Assembly (NCBI RefSeq): GCF_000699445.3 | Contig: NC_067201.1 | Location: 11,649,501 to 11,713,500 of the forward strand | Length of the DNA: 64,000 nt | Reading direction: 5' to 3' | From: Schistosoma haematobium | Lineage: Eukaryota; Platyhelminthes; Trematoda; Strigeidida; Schistosomatidae | The notes under the pieces: model-generated | What the model was told of the DNA's origin: nothing | The model's input: only the letters and a program-made list of their open reading frames with translations | The model's database searches: none | In this document: in pieces, positions 23,043 to 35,720 of the stretch | How the letters are laid out: every line of letters starts with the position of its first letter | Position numbering within the stretch: the stretch's first letter is position 1 | Made by a program: the position numbers and the translations under genes

Positions 23043-26000
23043 ATGGAGTCACCTCAAGTTGCGGACAGTGATGGTTCTCTAGACAAAGTGGACGATAGTC
23101 ATAGCGAATCTCCTCATAAAGAACGTAAGTTTGAAAGCCGAGTATTCTGTTCACGTTCGCTGATGGTAGCATGAATGTTCTCATCTCTAAAATGATAAGT
23201 ATAATCTAAGCAGTAAGAATGTTCTTTCCGGTTCGTATGATATTTTTGTATTTACTTACCTGTCACTAGTGACGGTTTCATATTTTGATATCCAGGATCA
23301 CGTCATTTTCTCGTGGCCTTGTTATTTCTTACCTAATCAGTCTAGTTCCTAAAGATATTGTAACATCAGTATGGTTCAGCGTATTAGACGGCACAACGAG
23401 TTAAATAATCGCACGGTAATTTGAGAGTGTGCATCAAATTTGTTTAAACCTATCTTGTATATTCCCAATTTCTAGAGCTTCACAGGTAATCACGGTGAGA
23501 CTATAATTTGTGAACGACATTTGAGAGACGCTGAAGTGGCCTTGGGAATGTCCACCTAATATCCAGAACCAAATGAGAGTTATGAACCTGTGTGAAGAAG
23601 AGGAGTTATAATTTACAGTTCATGGTTTGGATTAGGAATATTTAAAGTTTTCATTACGAACTGACATCAGCGAAAGTCCCCAAACGCTTTTTATCCAAGT
23701 GGATGGGAGAATTTCGCGCCAAAATCCAATACATGTTTTAAACCGGATTGGTTCGTCCATAAATTATAGTCGCTAATGGACTTTAATTTTCGTAGTCTCT
23801 ATAATGTGTCGTTCTAAAATTGGTTTTTCCTCATGAATGTAATTGATCGTTAGATGTATAAGTGCGCAAAACACTAAGAATTGTGTAGCGTTGATGTGCT
23901 TCTTCCTGGGTGAATCTCGCCGAGTTACTGACTATTTCGATAAGACGAAATTACATTTTAAAGAAACTAGCTCACGAAGATTTGTAACTATCATATTTAC
24001 TTTCATCTGTGGAAATGCCAATAAGTTGTCCAATTAGATATGTCTAAATGTAATTTATTACCACTCGGATTCTTTCCATATTCTACTTTTGTATATCTTC
24101 AGAGTCCATCCTTGCAATATGGCAAACAACTACAGGTATACACTTCGCCCTATTTTATGGATTTCTGGTAGGGTAGCCTGAAGTTTGCAAAACTAATACA
24201 GCAGAGGCTACCTATTAAAATATCATATGTGATTGGCATTAAGCTGCTACTCTTTAGACCTAACCCTCTCACTTTTAGGTTGACATGACATTCACTTAAT
24301 CTGGTTTCTTTTCTTGGTTTTAAGAATAAATACGTCTCCATAGCATCATATGGAAAACAACAATCACAACAATCAAGTTAATCCTATTCACAGTCGGATT
24401 TTCAGCTCAACCCATATTTTTCATGTTTGTTATCATTCCTCTTGCATCATTTTTGCACATACCACCCATGTTTCTGACCTTTTTATTTCAGAACCACTTA
24501 GGAATACGTACTGAAGCTGTTAGTAGTTAACATCAAGACTGTAGACTCTCATTCCGCTGATCTATACTGTGCTGAAACCCACATCCAGAATTATCTAACT
24601 ATACCTATTCAATGTAGATAACCAGCACTATCTACCTTTCTAGTATCTGGTTATCCCCTATAGTTACTTCTGGTTCCTCGGACGCGGGCGTGTCACCGAG
24701 TTTGAAAGTGTAACAAGCATTCATGGCTGAATTTCAGTTGGACTTATCTTATACATTGTCCAGCTATGTGGTACAGTGATGTCAGTCAGCAACAACATAG
24801 AACTTCGTACGTACGAACATAAGTTCAAGTTGCCATACCACATTATCACAGAGATACAATTGTCGATTCAAATCCCATAGTGGTAGGGGTAGTCAAAGTA
24901 TAAGTAGTAATCGGAAAGATTAAGATTTGACGATGTTATTTAAGGAATATAATCCAGTGGTACAGTGAAAACTTGGAGAAATAGGAATACACGCTGTTAC
25001 GTGTTCGTAGTCTCTATCTACATCCCTGTTGGCTAACACCACCCTCAAGAACGTTGGGTACTCATCCCTGGTTAAAAACGTTGAGTAAAATAGCTCAAAT
25101 TAGGTCCCAGTAACACAAATACTATGATCTTTCGTTTTTTAAATCCTAAGTGTAGATATAATCTCACTTTATTTATCTCCTCCCCATTTCACTCTTTCGA
25201 AACTATATTTGCCTTATTCAGTCTTCCCTTCTGTAATGTCGAAATGTTGTAGCGCTTCACTTGGTATATATGAACTGACCCTTATGAACTATTTTAATTA
25301 GCCGATCAATGGATTACCTATTGACATCCGTTCGTGTGGACATACTTTGTCGATTCATAGAACTCTTTTGAGAGTGTACCCCTTGGTCACTACCACTGGT
25401 GTTTCCAATCCAATAGATTTTCATATCCCTACATATCACCATAAGTCATTGACTGTCTATTTTTCTATTTCGTTCATTTCCAAGCCTTGTGGTTTGATTG
25501 TGAAGCCTTCGTTGTCTTTTTAGACAATATCACAAGTAAAAACCTTAAATAGGAAAAGTCTTTTAGAATCTTCATAACCAAAAAATTCGTTTTGTCGCAT
25601 TACATCAAACAAACTGTCTGTTCGGATAAACATCAATTATCTATCAAATACGACGACATAAAGAATACAACGAAAACCAAATTTTTTTAGAAGTGTAGTA
25701 CTTATGTCAATCAACAATCAATAGATATATAAATTAATCCAGTTTATCGGTCACTTAGATAAATGATGAGCAACTATAATCTCAAGAATTAGGTTCGTGA
25801 GGAAAGCAATCATAATAAATGTGCATCCGATGATAAGACAGATGAAAGCAACCAACTAAGTTTAATGTTAACAAAATATGTTAGTTATATATTTGGATAT
25901 CCTAATTGGTGTTTTCTGTTTGAAGTTTGAACCGGTGATATCGTATGGAAGAATAATGAAAGCCTTACGATTAAAGCACCTAGTTCAGTAAACTCTACTC

Positions 26001-29000
26001 GTAACATTTTATCTAGTCTTTTATTTTTTAATTTGTTTCGGAACATGATGGGTCGAAATGGCACACTTTTTTCAAAGACTCCTCGTCTATTTACCTGTTA
26101 GTAAGTTAACCTCATTTTCAAATAGTCTTGCGGTAAAAAAACTTTCCAGAAGTGGGAAATCGTAAGTTCAAATTAGTATAAGCATTATTTTATCCATATT
26201 GTAACCGACTATTCAAGACAGGCTCTTCTCATTTTATTTTAAGATACTTCATCACGTTTACTTCTGATTTCACATATTTCCTGCCATATGATGCGTCTTA
26301 TTCTTCTCTTGTTCACAATTTGATTTATATTATCTGAAGAAGGTATCTCAGTCTCTGAAGAAGAGGTTAAACAGCTCGAACCCATAAATGGACATGAAGT
26401 TGATACTGGTGAGAAAAGACAACGTAAGAAGGTTCAGAGATTATCTGAAACATGGAATCGAGCCCATGAGGCCAAGGAAGAGGAACGGATCAAAGCAGTC
26501 CAAGCAGTCTCAGCAGCATTTGAGGGGGCTACAGGGACGGCACTCGGTGAGATCCCACTCATTGAAGCTTCCATACGAAAAGCAAAACCTGCTAGCCTCA
26601 AATCACTGCATTTAATAATATATGGTAGACCTGGCTCTGCAAGCAAAATACGTAGCAATCTACGCAAATTTCGAGGTTTCGGTTTCGAAATGGGTTCTGA
26701 ACCGTACGAAAAAAAATCAACATATATTCAACAGTAAGCTAGCTATTTGCTTATTTCAGCCCTATGTTAGTTGTGTCTGTCGTCTCATAGTTAAGGTATT
26801 ATTAGCGCTAGAAGTAGTGGGTAATTCATCTAGGTAAATAGGAAAAAATATTGCACTTTTTTTTTAAATTTTCGATTTGCTTAACCAACCGTACGAAATT
26901 TATTTATTTATTTTAAACACACAAAAACCGGTACAAGAAGGCACCAAACTGATATGCGCCACATAAATCATTCGATTGGTGTGAGGGCTGGGATACTGCC
27001 TGCGTGCCCCTACGGAAGCAGGTGTTTTCTTAGGAGGCCAAACCCCGAGCCTTTGACACAAAGGTCCAATCCACAAAGCAGGGGAGCAACGTCAGGAGAT
27101 GCAGTCCCATGGTAGCCGGTAACCAACACTAGGTTCATACGCCGTTTGTTTCCTCAGGATCCTGGAGCCCATGTGCACCAGTGGTTTGGAACCAGGGTTT
27201 TCCAACTCCCCTAGGTAGATCCTCCGTATCTATCAACCCGATTAAAGCACCGGACATTTGCTTTTCGTTTTCTCAATTTCGTAAACAACACCTCCGCTAC
27301 GAGAAGGCAGTGAGTAAGACTTCTCCAGCAGTGGTTGTATTCACGTGACCACTTGAGAACATTTCGAGAGGGAGAGTTGACTCTCCCCACTCTCGACCGT
27401 ACCAGGACTGCATTGTTGATATCTCAGCAGCCGTTGACATTGGTAACTGGAAATAAGCTCCTGTCGGTCAGAATCAATTGTAACGTAATAGTTTTATCAA
27501 TATATCTTTGCTATGGATCTTATTTTATTATCCTTTCTGCCAATTGGCTTTCGATATCGAAAATCACTTATTAAATAGACTAATAGTAATTCAAATATTT
27601 ACCCGAAAGAAATTTGTTGCATGACGATGTAATTTTTCGTAATATATCATTAAAAAGTCTACATTTGGAATCAAACAATCATGAGATGCATTCCCATTTC
27701 ATTTTCTTAAGCCGTATTCTAAGTATCCTAAAAACATTTGTTGAGTTCAAAAACTTCATTCCTTAGTAACCTACCTACAGCTCAGTGAATTTATTTACAC
27801 TCATAAACAAGGGTCGTCAAGACTTTTGGACATCCGTTTACACTACAAGAGCTTAAATTCTTATCGCTGGTTATCTCAATTAGAAATGTTGCTATCAGGC
27901 TATCCCAGAAGTGACTGATTTTCTGTAAGATATCAAACAATATTCATTGCGAAAACAAATCATTTAGATTCACTGATACATTATGAGCTTGACTGATATG
28001 TCGGGATCATCATCGAAAGCTAAATAACATGGCACCACTTCCCACCCACATAGTAATATTAACTTATCTGGTAAAGCGATGTAGGTCTTGTAACTTTCAG
28101 TACATTCATTTTCGTTGAAGTTCTGGTTAGGTCTCTAAACATCCCTATATATATATGAGAAGTTTAGTGATTGTAAATATGTTTGTATTGATTTATCTTT
28201 TGGAGAGGAAAAACTTGTTTTATCATTTTACTGTGGGTTCTTTTTGACAGACGTCCTGCTTGTGATCTACGCGAAGTTCTCCGCATCTTAAACCTAGAAG
28301 TTACAGGTACTCGAGAACAGTTGGCCTCTCGCTTACTGGAATTCCTACTCAAACCAACCGCTAATTCTGTGAAATGTAAAGGAAAGATCGTTAAAAAATA
28401 TAAACAAAAAAATAAATCTAAAGATATTACCTCTAAAAAATCGAGATCAAAACCATCGAAAAAGAACACTATCTCAAATGAACCTAGCATAGATAATTCA
28501 AGTCAGCAGGATATTGATGAACCTGATGATATGTCGTCTGAATCTGAGAACTCAGAAAGTGATATATCAGATGCAGCTGAATCAATCGAAAAAAAGCAGC
28601 CACCAAAGAAACGTGCTTTAAGTCAACGACAAAAACAAAAACCTGTTAAACCTAGTATTAAACGAGCTAAAAAACATGAACTTAGTGATACAGAAGATGA
28701 AAATGATCATAAACATATTCCGACTAAAATGAAAAAAGAACTTGATTCTGATGAAGAAAATGTTCCTCTGTCTAATTTAACATCCACAAAAGTAACTACT
28801 CCAACTGATTCTGAATTAAAGAAAAATATAATTGATCTACTTAAAACAGTTAATTTAGAAGAGACATCTCTTAAAGTTGTTCGAGAAAAGGTAATCAAAG
28901 TATAATGCGTTATTAAAACGGATCTTTTCTCCTTATATAACATAATCTATTGATATTTTGTTGTATCACGATATGCTTTCGCATTGGACGCTTACTTTTT

Positions 29001-32000
29001 TTGTTAGCTCGTAGCTTACTGTTTCAAACTTTATTTTTGGTAAATCGGTCATAAGCAATGTAGAACATAGGATATACGTGTACGTATCGGTTCAAGTTGC
29101 CACGCTACATCTGGACCATGAGATAAAATTACTGGGACACATTTCAGAGTAGTAGAAGTAACAGTGGAACCAGTGGTGGTAGGAAAACGGAGATATAAGC
29201 AATATGATTCAGGTTGAATGGATGAATTTGGGGAGTTATAAGTTTGAAATAACTCTCGAATTCAAAATCTAAAAGAAAATCAAAGGTGAATGCATTTGCA
29301 TAGTTGCTATCAATTCTAAACCATACCATCCAAAGACTCCAGCAATTGATCACAATGTTCACGAGGAAACCAATCATCAGTAATTCTGTAGACTATTACC
29401 ACATCTTGGTTTGGTCGTTCTCATACTTTATTTTTCACAAATCCATGGTTTAAGTTACTAAATACTAATTTGTTTAGTTTTGGGCATCTTATCCCTAACT
29501 TTCTGACTGTTTTATCAAGGTCTCCCACGAATAACTGGATCAAATATACAATATACCATTTTATGTCATCAAGATCCTGAGCGTTAACGAGGTCATCAAA
29601 ATGAATATGTTGTAAAACAATGTAAACTTAAAAACAGACTGATAGATCTCAACTATTTTATGGCCAATATCCACTAGTCTGTCAACATTCGTTTTCCTTC
29701 TCCGGAGAACTATTCAAGTAGCTATTACTTATGTAGAAATAGTAGTTTTTTTCTGCTTCCACAAAAAACAATGATATTTTACAATATGTTTTTTGACGTT
29801 TTGAATATGGCGTTAATTGCAGAAAAACAGTAAAAGACAATGTAAACAAAGGGAGTGGATTAAAGGTCACTATTGTAAGTACTTATTCTAAGCCTATAGG
29901 GTGATTTTGGAATAAAGTAGTAAGAATTCAAACTGGATAAATTTAAAACAATATTTTTGACTTAATAACAGTTGTAAAAAAATTCGACGGTCAACATAAC
30001 ACTTTCAGTATCAAGATTCAATTATACGAAAAATGGTTGGTGTATGAAACTAGTTTGTGTAGTACAATTTGACTTAGAAATGATATCAACTGTACAAGGT
30101 GGTTGTTTGCATTTCTCGGATGTTTTTCGTCTTTAAGTATGATTGTTTTTTAATGCTTAGATCAAGTGTTTAGCGAACTTGATTCGAATAACCTCATTCA
30201 TCATAAAATAAAACGGCCTTTTTTGTAACAAAGGAGTTATGGTTTATTGTCGATCCTCTTGATAATGAAATTTTACTAATGGTTATTATAAATGTTAGTA
30301 TAGAGCGTTGATTATTGTGTTCGTGTCCCGGGATCTATAACACACCGGTAAACGTTTATTGAAATGAATTTTTAATAGAATGTTATTTGTATATATGTGT
30401 TAATGTATTATACTAGTGTAAATAGTTATTGCATATACATTTCAATAAATAACGGAAGATACAGTCATGAAAACATATGAGGGTGCATAACATTCATTGA
30501 AAATACTTCTAACACGTTCTCAATCCATTAACCATCACCGACTGGTTGAAAATAAGTCAATCACTGTACTCTTAAACCTGATCCGGGCGTCAGATTGTCT
30601 GAACTGTATCCTATTAACACTTCTCTTTTTTGAATTTCGTTTCCAGTGCTATCACAAAGTTTAAAAGCTCGAACCAACGCATTCTGTGCAATGTTCTATG
30701 CTATTGTGTTTTATTGTACATAAGTTTATGCATGCTCCATGTCATGATTATTTCAGTTTTGTTATATGAATTTAGTAATGTAATTGATATTTTGAGTCTT
30801 AATTTTTGTTTCTTCCTGAATCTATCTCATCAAATCAATCATATACTTGTTTATTATTTCATACATTTTAGATTTTTGCTAATTATCCTAATATTGACTT
30901 ATCTGATCGCAAGGATTTCATTAATTCCACTGTTAAAGAGGTAAGTTAATACAAATAACATCTTGATGGGTTTCACATTAAGTTATTATCATTCTATTAT
31001 TTTTTTAAAATAACGACATAACATATTCAAAACGTCACCTGTAGCAATTGTTCATCTGTCCATTCTATCTCATTTCTGTATATGGATACATTCTGTTGTA
31101 AAGTGTGTGTTCATAGGATCAATTTTTTTCTATAGATAACATAAAAATGACACAATAGATCGTTATGGGTGATAGCTGCACACACGAATATAATTTACAT
31201 TAGGTTATTTAGGACAATAATGTCGATGATATTTATCAGTTCACTTGGTACTATCATGCCAACTTTCATCTTGTAAATAACTCTATAAAGCGTATCATCT
31301 GAAGTATTTGGTACGTCAGATTACGTAGTAGTTTTTAATGACCGGGACTATCTGGTTTAAGACCCTGGACCTACATTTTATATTTCATGGGATATGCCAA
31401 AAAACTTGCTCACCAAACTACATTGAGAAAGCCGATATTCTTTGTACATTCTAACCTACCTTAAAGCTACGGAGGTTACTACAATTATTCAAACTTTTTT
31501 CTCTTTTATTTAGGTCATCTTTAACACTACTACATTTTAGTCATTAACATTAATGATTCATCTGTAATATCTTATGGTATTGATACGTTATCACCATAGC
31601 GTACTAAAGATTTTGCCGGATTCAATATTCTGTTTAGTTTCATCTTTAGTGCTTCCACAGAGTTCAGTATAGTTTCTACGCTAAATTTCCCATGTTATAA
31701 CCGTCAGAAATAGTAATCGTATGACTAAGCAGAGTGGGTCCTGTCACCAAAGGATTAACAAAAATTTCTGAGCTCAATGTATGAAATAAAAATTCTCATA
31801 CCAGATAAGTATATAACCGTAAAGAAAACGTATAAGGTATATTGACCACTGTCATTTGATATTTATTGTAAAATGGTTAACTAAACTTAAATAAGTAAAG
31901 TTAGATTTACACTCGCTACCTATTAATTGATAGTTGAGTTTTCAGACCGTGGAATGAGTGCTATGGGAAATTCTCATGTTTAAAGAATCGACTAACCTCA

Positions 32001-33287
32001 GAATGCTCTTACAGGGTTGTGCTTATTTACCTACTGCTAGCAAAGTTATTCGCTTAGTACTTTTGCATTTTTAGACGTTCTTATAAAGAATGAGGAAGAG
32101 TATAGATATCTGATACTTAAGATACTACAATGTGAACGATAGGATCATATGGTCTCCGGTACCACAAAAGAGCTTGTTACAACAAAGTTCCATATAATTG
32201 AATCTCCTGACTCTCTTCATTGCCTCATATATTGAACCCTTGGATTAAAGAGGTCAAGAGGGTTTATCGAATAATTTGCCAGTTTACTTTAATTTTCTTT
32301 TTTGCGTTACACTCCTAACTAAATCTATGCCACACTACCTTTTCGTTTTCAAGAAAGGCTAGGTGTAAATAATATTGTAATCTTGTTGGGGATGTTAGAT
32401 CGCCAGAACTCACTTGGAAAATGTCTAATTTTCCAATTCTATTTTAAAATGTTGGATTTCTTGTTTTCGCACCAAGGGCGCCCATTTTCACTTTCATGTC
32501 GTATTTCCCACCTGGGAGGACCCTAAATGTTATTGGTTCGTTGTCTCTTTTAATATGCTATTTTGTAAAGTTTCTCAAGGACATTTTTATGTTGTATATA
32601 TGCGCTTGAGTTGTGCTTATTGTTGTTGTTTGTGCTTCTGAACCTGGACTTCTCCCTTTAGTTAGCATCGGAATAGCTTATTGGTCTTCGTTCCGTTCAC
32701 AGATTAGGTGAACTCGTAATCTCTTCAAACGTAGCAAGCCTACAGAATAAATGCTTTGTTTATAGGAATGAAATACAAACATACATTTCTTGTTATTTTG
32801 ATCTGGTCATCTTCGTAGTATTAAATCCCAGTATTGACTCGAACTGAGTGTTTAATATCAGCAGTAGAATGTAATTGTGTCCATTTGACGAGTCCCAAAT
32901 AGAACGAAGCACGTATCTCGTTTCCCAGTGTAAACCGTGAATCACCTTTTCTAAAAACATGATAAAATGCACATATATCTATATCCCGCTCAGGATACAC
33001 ACATATCAAACAACTAAGATTGATCAAAGTTCAATCTCTAGCATCAATAACTGTATAGTTCAAACACTTTATAATAATCATAATAAAATTATAGTCTAAC
33101 ATGAATATTCTGTTAGGACTCATAGGTTACATTAGAGTAATTTAATATAAATAATTCACATTTAGGGATCGGACGATATTATTTTAAAGAAATGAATTGA
33201 TAAAACTGTAAAGTTTCTATTATTCTACAGTATATTATCTACAAATTTTTATCTATTTTTTCTTCCTAGTTCTTGGCTCATTCTTGA
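23043..33287 (+). CDS. DEK: DEK chromatin protein
   Basis: DEK is a nuclear DNA-binding protein that introduces supercoils, acts as a histone chaperone and shapes chromatin and splicing. The exons are 23043-23124, 26340-26733 (an acceptor at 26352 also fits), 28251-28890, 30872-30940 and, tentatively, an 18-nt last exon at 33270-33287. Phases fit throughout, giving about 400 residues (human 375). Residues 1-90 are acidic and charged. The SAP/pseudo-SAP region follows: GEIPLIEASIRKAKPASLKS, LHLIIYGRPGS, FRGFGFEMGSEPYEKK, then LREVLRILNLEVTGTREQLA and SRLLEFLLKP across the exon 2/3 join. A long Lys/Ser/Glu-rich linker comes next. The C-terminal DEK domain begins TDSELKKNIIDLLKT and continues in exon 4 with NYPNIDLSDRKDFINSTVKE. 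The last exon (FLAHS, stop) has a strong pyrimidine tract before it but is too short to prove. A possible poly(A) signal lies at 33626. Confidence 0.93.
24790..24965 (-). repeat. R2-family copy in DEK intron 1
   Basis: Reverse complement of the right half of the 7774-8165 repeat, including CGTACGTACGAA, CATAAGTTCAAGTTGCCATACC, GATACAATTGTCGATTCAAAT and AATCCAGTG. It lies within the 3.2-kb first intron of DEK (23125-26339), which otherwise shows nothing I can assign. Confidence 0.65.
26897..27408 (-). mobile_element. R1-family retroposon in DEK intron 2
   Basis: Full-length minus-strand copy of R1: the tail is at the left (AAATTTATTTATTTTA) and the 5' end at the right (CGACCGTACCAGG). It contains the ~60-bp segment missing from the copy at 7.2 kb. 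Open frames inside it are not conserved between copies. Confidence 0.75.
28891..30871 (+). other. DEK intron 3
   Basis: Intron between the linker exon and the DEK C-terminal exon (donor GTAATC, acceptor TTTTAG). It contains a partial R2-family copy on the minus strand at about 29055-29215 (ACGTGTACG, GGTTCAAGTTGCCACGCTAC). The rest is AT-rich without assigned content. Confidence 0.6.
32384..32720 (+). repeat. LTR-like repeat R4 (solo LTR candidate) in DEK intron 4
   Basis: Matches 54650-55045 on the opposite strand. Shared features are a start of TGTT(G/A)GGGATGTTAGATC, CACTTTCATGTCGTAT, a CCAAT-type box (TATTGGTTCGTTG), ATGCTATTTTGTAA, CAAGGACA(T/A)TTTTATG and a TATA-like segment (TGTATATATGCG / CTATATAAATACG), then GTTAGCA near the right end. 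A CCAAT box and TATA box about 70 bp apart fit an LTR promoter. No gag-pol is adjacent. Confidence 0.55.
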
Positions 33288-33555
33288 TTTGATTTATTAT
33301 TCGTCGTAGAAGATGTGAATTGTGAATGTACGCCAATTTTTTGTTAAATAGTATTGGATTACATATATACATAACGACGATCATGGTGTTCATTCACACA
33401 CATCATTTATTCTCTAATATTAATACCGGCAGCTGTATTTTCTAACCGTTGATCTACACACACACACACATTTTGTTTTACCCTTTTGTTCCTAAATTTT
33501 ATAGCCTCCCATAAGATACCGTACTGGTGTTAACATCATTCTTCCGTACCCATTT

Positions 33556-33557
<2 letters not shown>

Positions 33558-33588
<31 letters not shown>
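33558..33588. repeat. (AT)n microsatellite
   Basis: Uninterrupted TA dinucleotide run following CATTTGGA; a short CA run (about 33459-33471) lies just upstream. Confidence 0.95.
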
Positions 33589-33589
<1 letters not shown>

Positions 33590-34184
33590 GCTAACTTGTA
33601 AATTTTGTTTTTCCTTTCACATTAAAATAAAATAGACAAACAATGCATTTCTCTACGCTTTTTTATTTGTATGTTTTATTCATTCTCATATAAGTAACAC
33701 CACTCGTTGTCGCACTATCCATTCTTCTTTATTTTCGGAAAATCATTACCATTACTATTGTTATCGTTATTCTTCATATTATTATTATTATTATCATCAT
33801 CATTATCATCTTTTTTATATTATTGTAAGTGTATGTGTATATGTTTATGTATGAGTGTACCAGCCTATAATGTGAAGATTTTCTCAATTCATTAATCAAG
33901 AAAAAATAAACAACAACAATTCTACTACAATGTCGTACTTTACTTTAAAATAAGAACTCACTACCATTATTATTACTACTACTAATTATGATATTATTGT
34001 TTTTAATAAACTGATATTATATATGTACAGATTTTTTTCCCAATATGATTGTTTTGTTTCGATAGAATGAAGTGTTGTTGTTGGTTTTTTTTGCATCTTA
34101 TCGAATGGTATTGACTGTATTAAAACGCAATTTTATATGTTTAGTATCATATTGACATCATTTTTCTTAGTATTCACATTAGTT

Positions 34185-34300
34185 AGTGGATGCGCACTGC
34201 TGAGGAGTCCCATACTAGGACGAAACGGCCGTCTTCTGCTTCCAGGTTTTCCATGGTAGTCTAGCTTCAATTGACTCATGATTTCAACCAGTGATATTCA
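34185..34300 (+). repeat. Smα-type retroposon fragment with hammerhead
   Basis: Holds the CTGAGGA-subfamily hammerhead followed by TTCCAGGTTTTCCATGGTAG, TCTAGCTTCAATTGACTCAT and ATTTCAACC, the 3' part shared with copies near 50.9, 57.2 and 58.9 kb. The tRNA-like 5' half is not recognisable here. Confidence 0.7.
34194..34239 (+). ncRNA. type I hammerhead ribozyme, CTGAGGA subfamily, weakened stem I
   Basis: Core CTGAGGA at 34200-34206, stem II GTCC/GGAC with loop CATACTA, conserved GAA, then stem III ACGG/CCGT with essentially no loop and cleavage triplet GTC ending at 34233. The 5' strand of stem I is GCACTG, but the 3' strand is TTCTGC instead of the matching CAGTGC, so only the outer three pairs form. 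Activity in cis is doubtful. Confidence 0.65.
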
Positions 34301-34529
34301 CATTAGTGTTGTATTGAATTCACTAGATATAGCATCAAAATTAATCGATAACAAATATTAATGTCTTTATGATAGCGTGGTTTAGAACAATCTGTACAGA
34401 ATTTACCTGTACTATAACAAAGGTTGGTCATAATTTGGTTATTAAATATTAACAACGGCCTAATTCAAATCCTTACTAATATTGACATAAACAACATACC
34501 TGCAAAATAAATTGTTGATTTCATGAACT

Positions 34530-34605
34530 ACTCATTAGCATAGTGGATAATGCATTGGGTATTTGAAGCGAAAGATACTCGGTTCGAATTCCAGTGTGAA
34601 TATCA
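34530..34605 (+). repeat. tRNA-like SINE head (A and B boxes)
   Basis: TAGCATAGTGGATAATGC resembles a pol III A box. GGTTCGAATTCC at 34581 is a near-perfect B box, 45 bp further on, which is the usual tRNA spacing. The flanks do not pair into an acceptor stem and the arms are imperfect, so this is a tRNA-derived SINE or tRNA pseudogene rather than a working tRNA. Confidence 0.5.
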
Positions 34606-35489
34606 ACACATACAGGTACATCTAGCTCACAAGTACTTAAGCATGACAAAAAAGATGCATGTGTTGAATCCCGCTACTAGTTAAAATCTATCTATTCTAT
34701 GGAATATGTAATTCAATATTTCAGATATAGAGTTCACAACTATCGAGTTAACGATTTTAGATATTTGTTTTCTATTCAAACCAACTTTTATTACATTTTG
34801 GTATTTGACCAAATTGTAATGACGTCAAATAAAAAGTTGTTCTGTATATTAAACATTATTGTGTACATTTAATTTGTTACGTATTTCTCAATAAATGAGG
34901 GCGACTAAATTTATGGGATAATGTTGACATTTGTTTATGTCATGAGGCTTCAAGAGTATTCAGAATCTAGTCAAAAATAAAATTGTCCGCATATATCTTA
35001 TTTAGTTCCAATTCGTGATATGTTTGTGACCTAAAGTTTCAAGTTGATCTGGAGCTTTCTACACAAATTGTTATCAATCAAAACTTTTATAATATACACA
35101 GATCTGTCCGTATTTTTACTTCTCTTACCAATTTCCTAAATGACCCTATTCTTATGTCAATGTTAGTCGCTAGCGGATACTCTTACCTTATCACCTTGAA
35201 AATAGAAAAATGTTTAAGTTGAAGAGGTTTTGTGGAGTTTGGTCTAATTCATAGGTTATGTTTATCGCAGATTGATCTAATTTGAAGTACTGTCGAGAAC
35301 TAGGAAGTACTTAGACCAATCCCTGACGAATACCACCTACTAAGTAAGTCGGTCTTTACAAAACCCCTTCAACATATTCCAGAAGTCCTTGTGATAAGTG
35401 GATGAAGTTCAATTAAATCGAGAGTGAAACAGCTATTATCAGTGACGTCGTATGATCGTCGATCTATGACGCATATTAATCGAAGTTGG

Positions 35490-35720
35490 AATTGTTGTCC
35501 TAGTAGTTAAGCGTTCGTCATGAATTGATTGAGATAGGAAATGTATATCATTAATTTCTTAGTCAATGATCCAAAAGTATCACATACGCTTGAGAACCTG
35601 ATAGCTTTGAGTCTTATCCGTGATGTGGCTGTACGTGCACACTGCTGAAGAGTTGCTTATTAGGACGGAATAACTGTCCAGTTTTCCTTGGTTTTTATTG
35701 GTACCCCATCTGATAAATGC
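35490..35720 (+). repeat. degenerate Smα-like retroposon
   Basis: Begins with an A-box-like CTAGTAGTTAAGCGTTCGTC. Near 35639 it continues with a decayed hammerhead (CACTGCTGAAGAG, TTAGGACGGAATAACTGTCCAG). The core and GAAA segments are mutated. Confidence 0.5.

Noticed and set aside
33707..33895. 62-codon open frame rich in Leu/Ser
   Set aside because: Low-complexity translation of ATT/ATC repeats with no splice or protein evidence.
34530..34605. Functional tRNA gene
   Set aside because: A and B boxes are present, but acceptor and anticodon arms do not pair properly.
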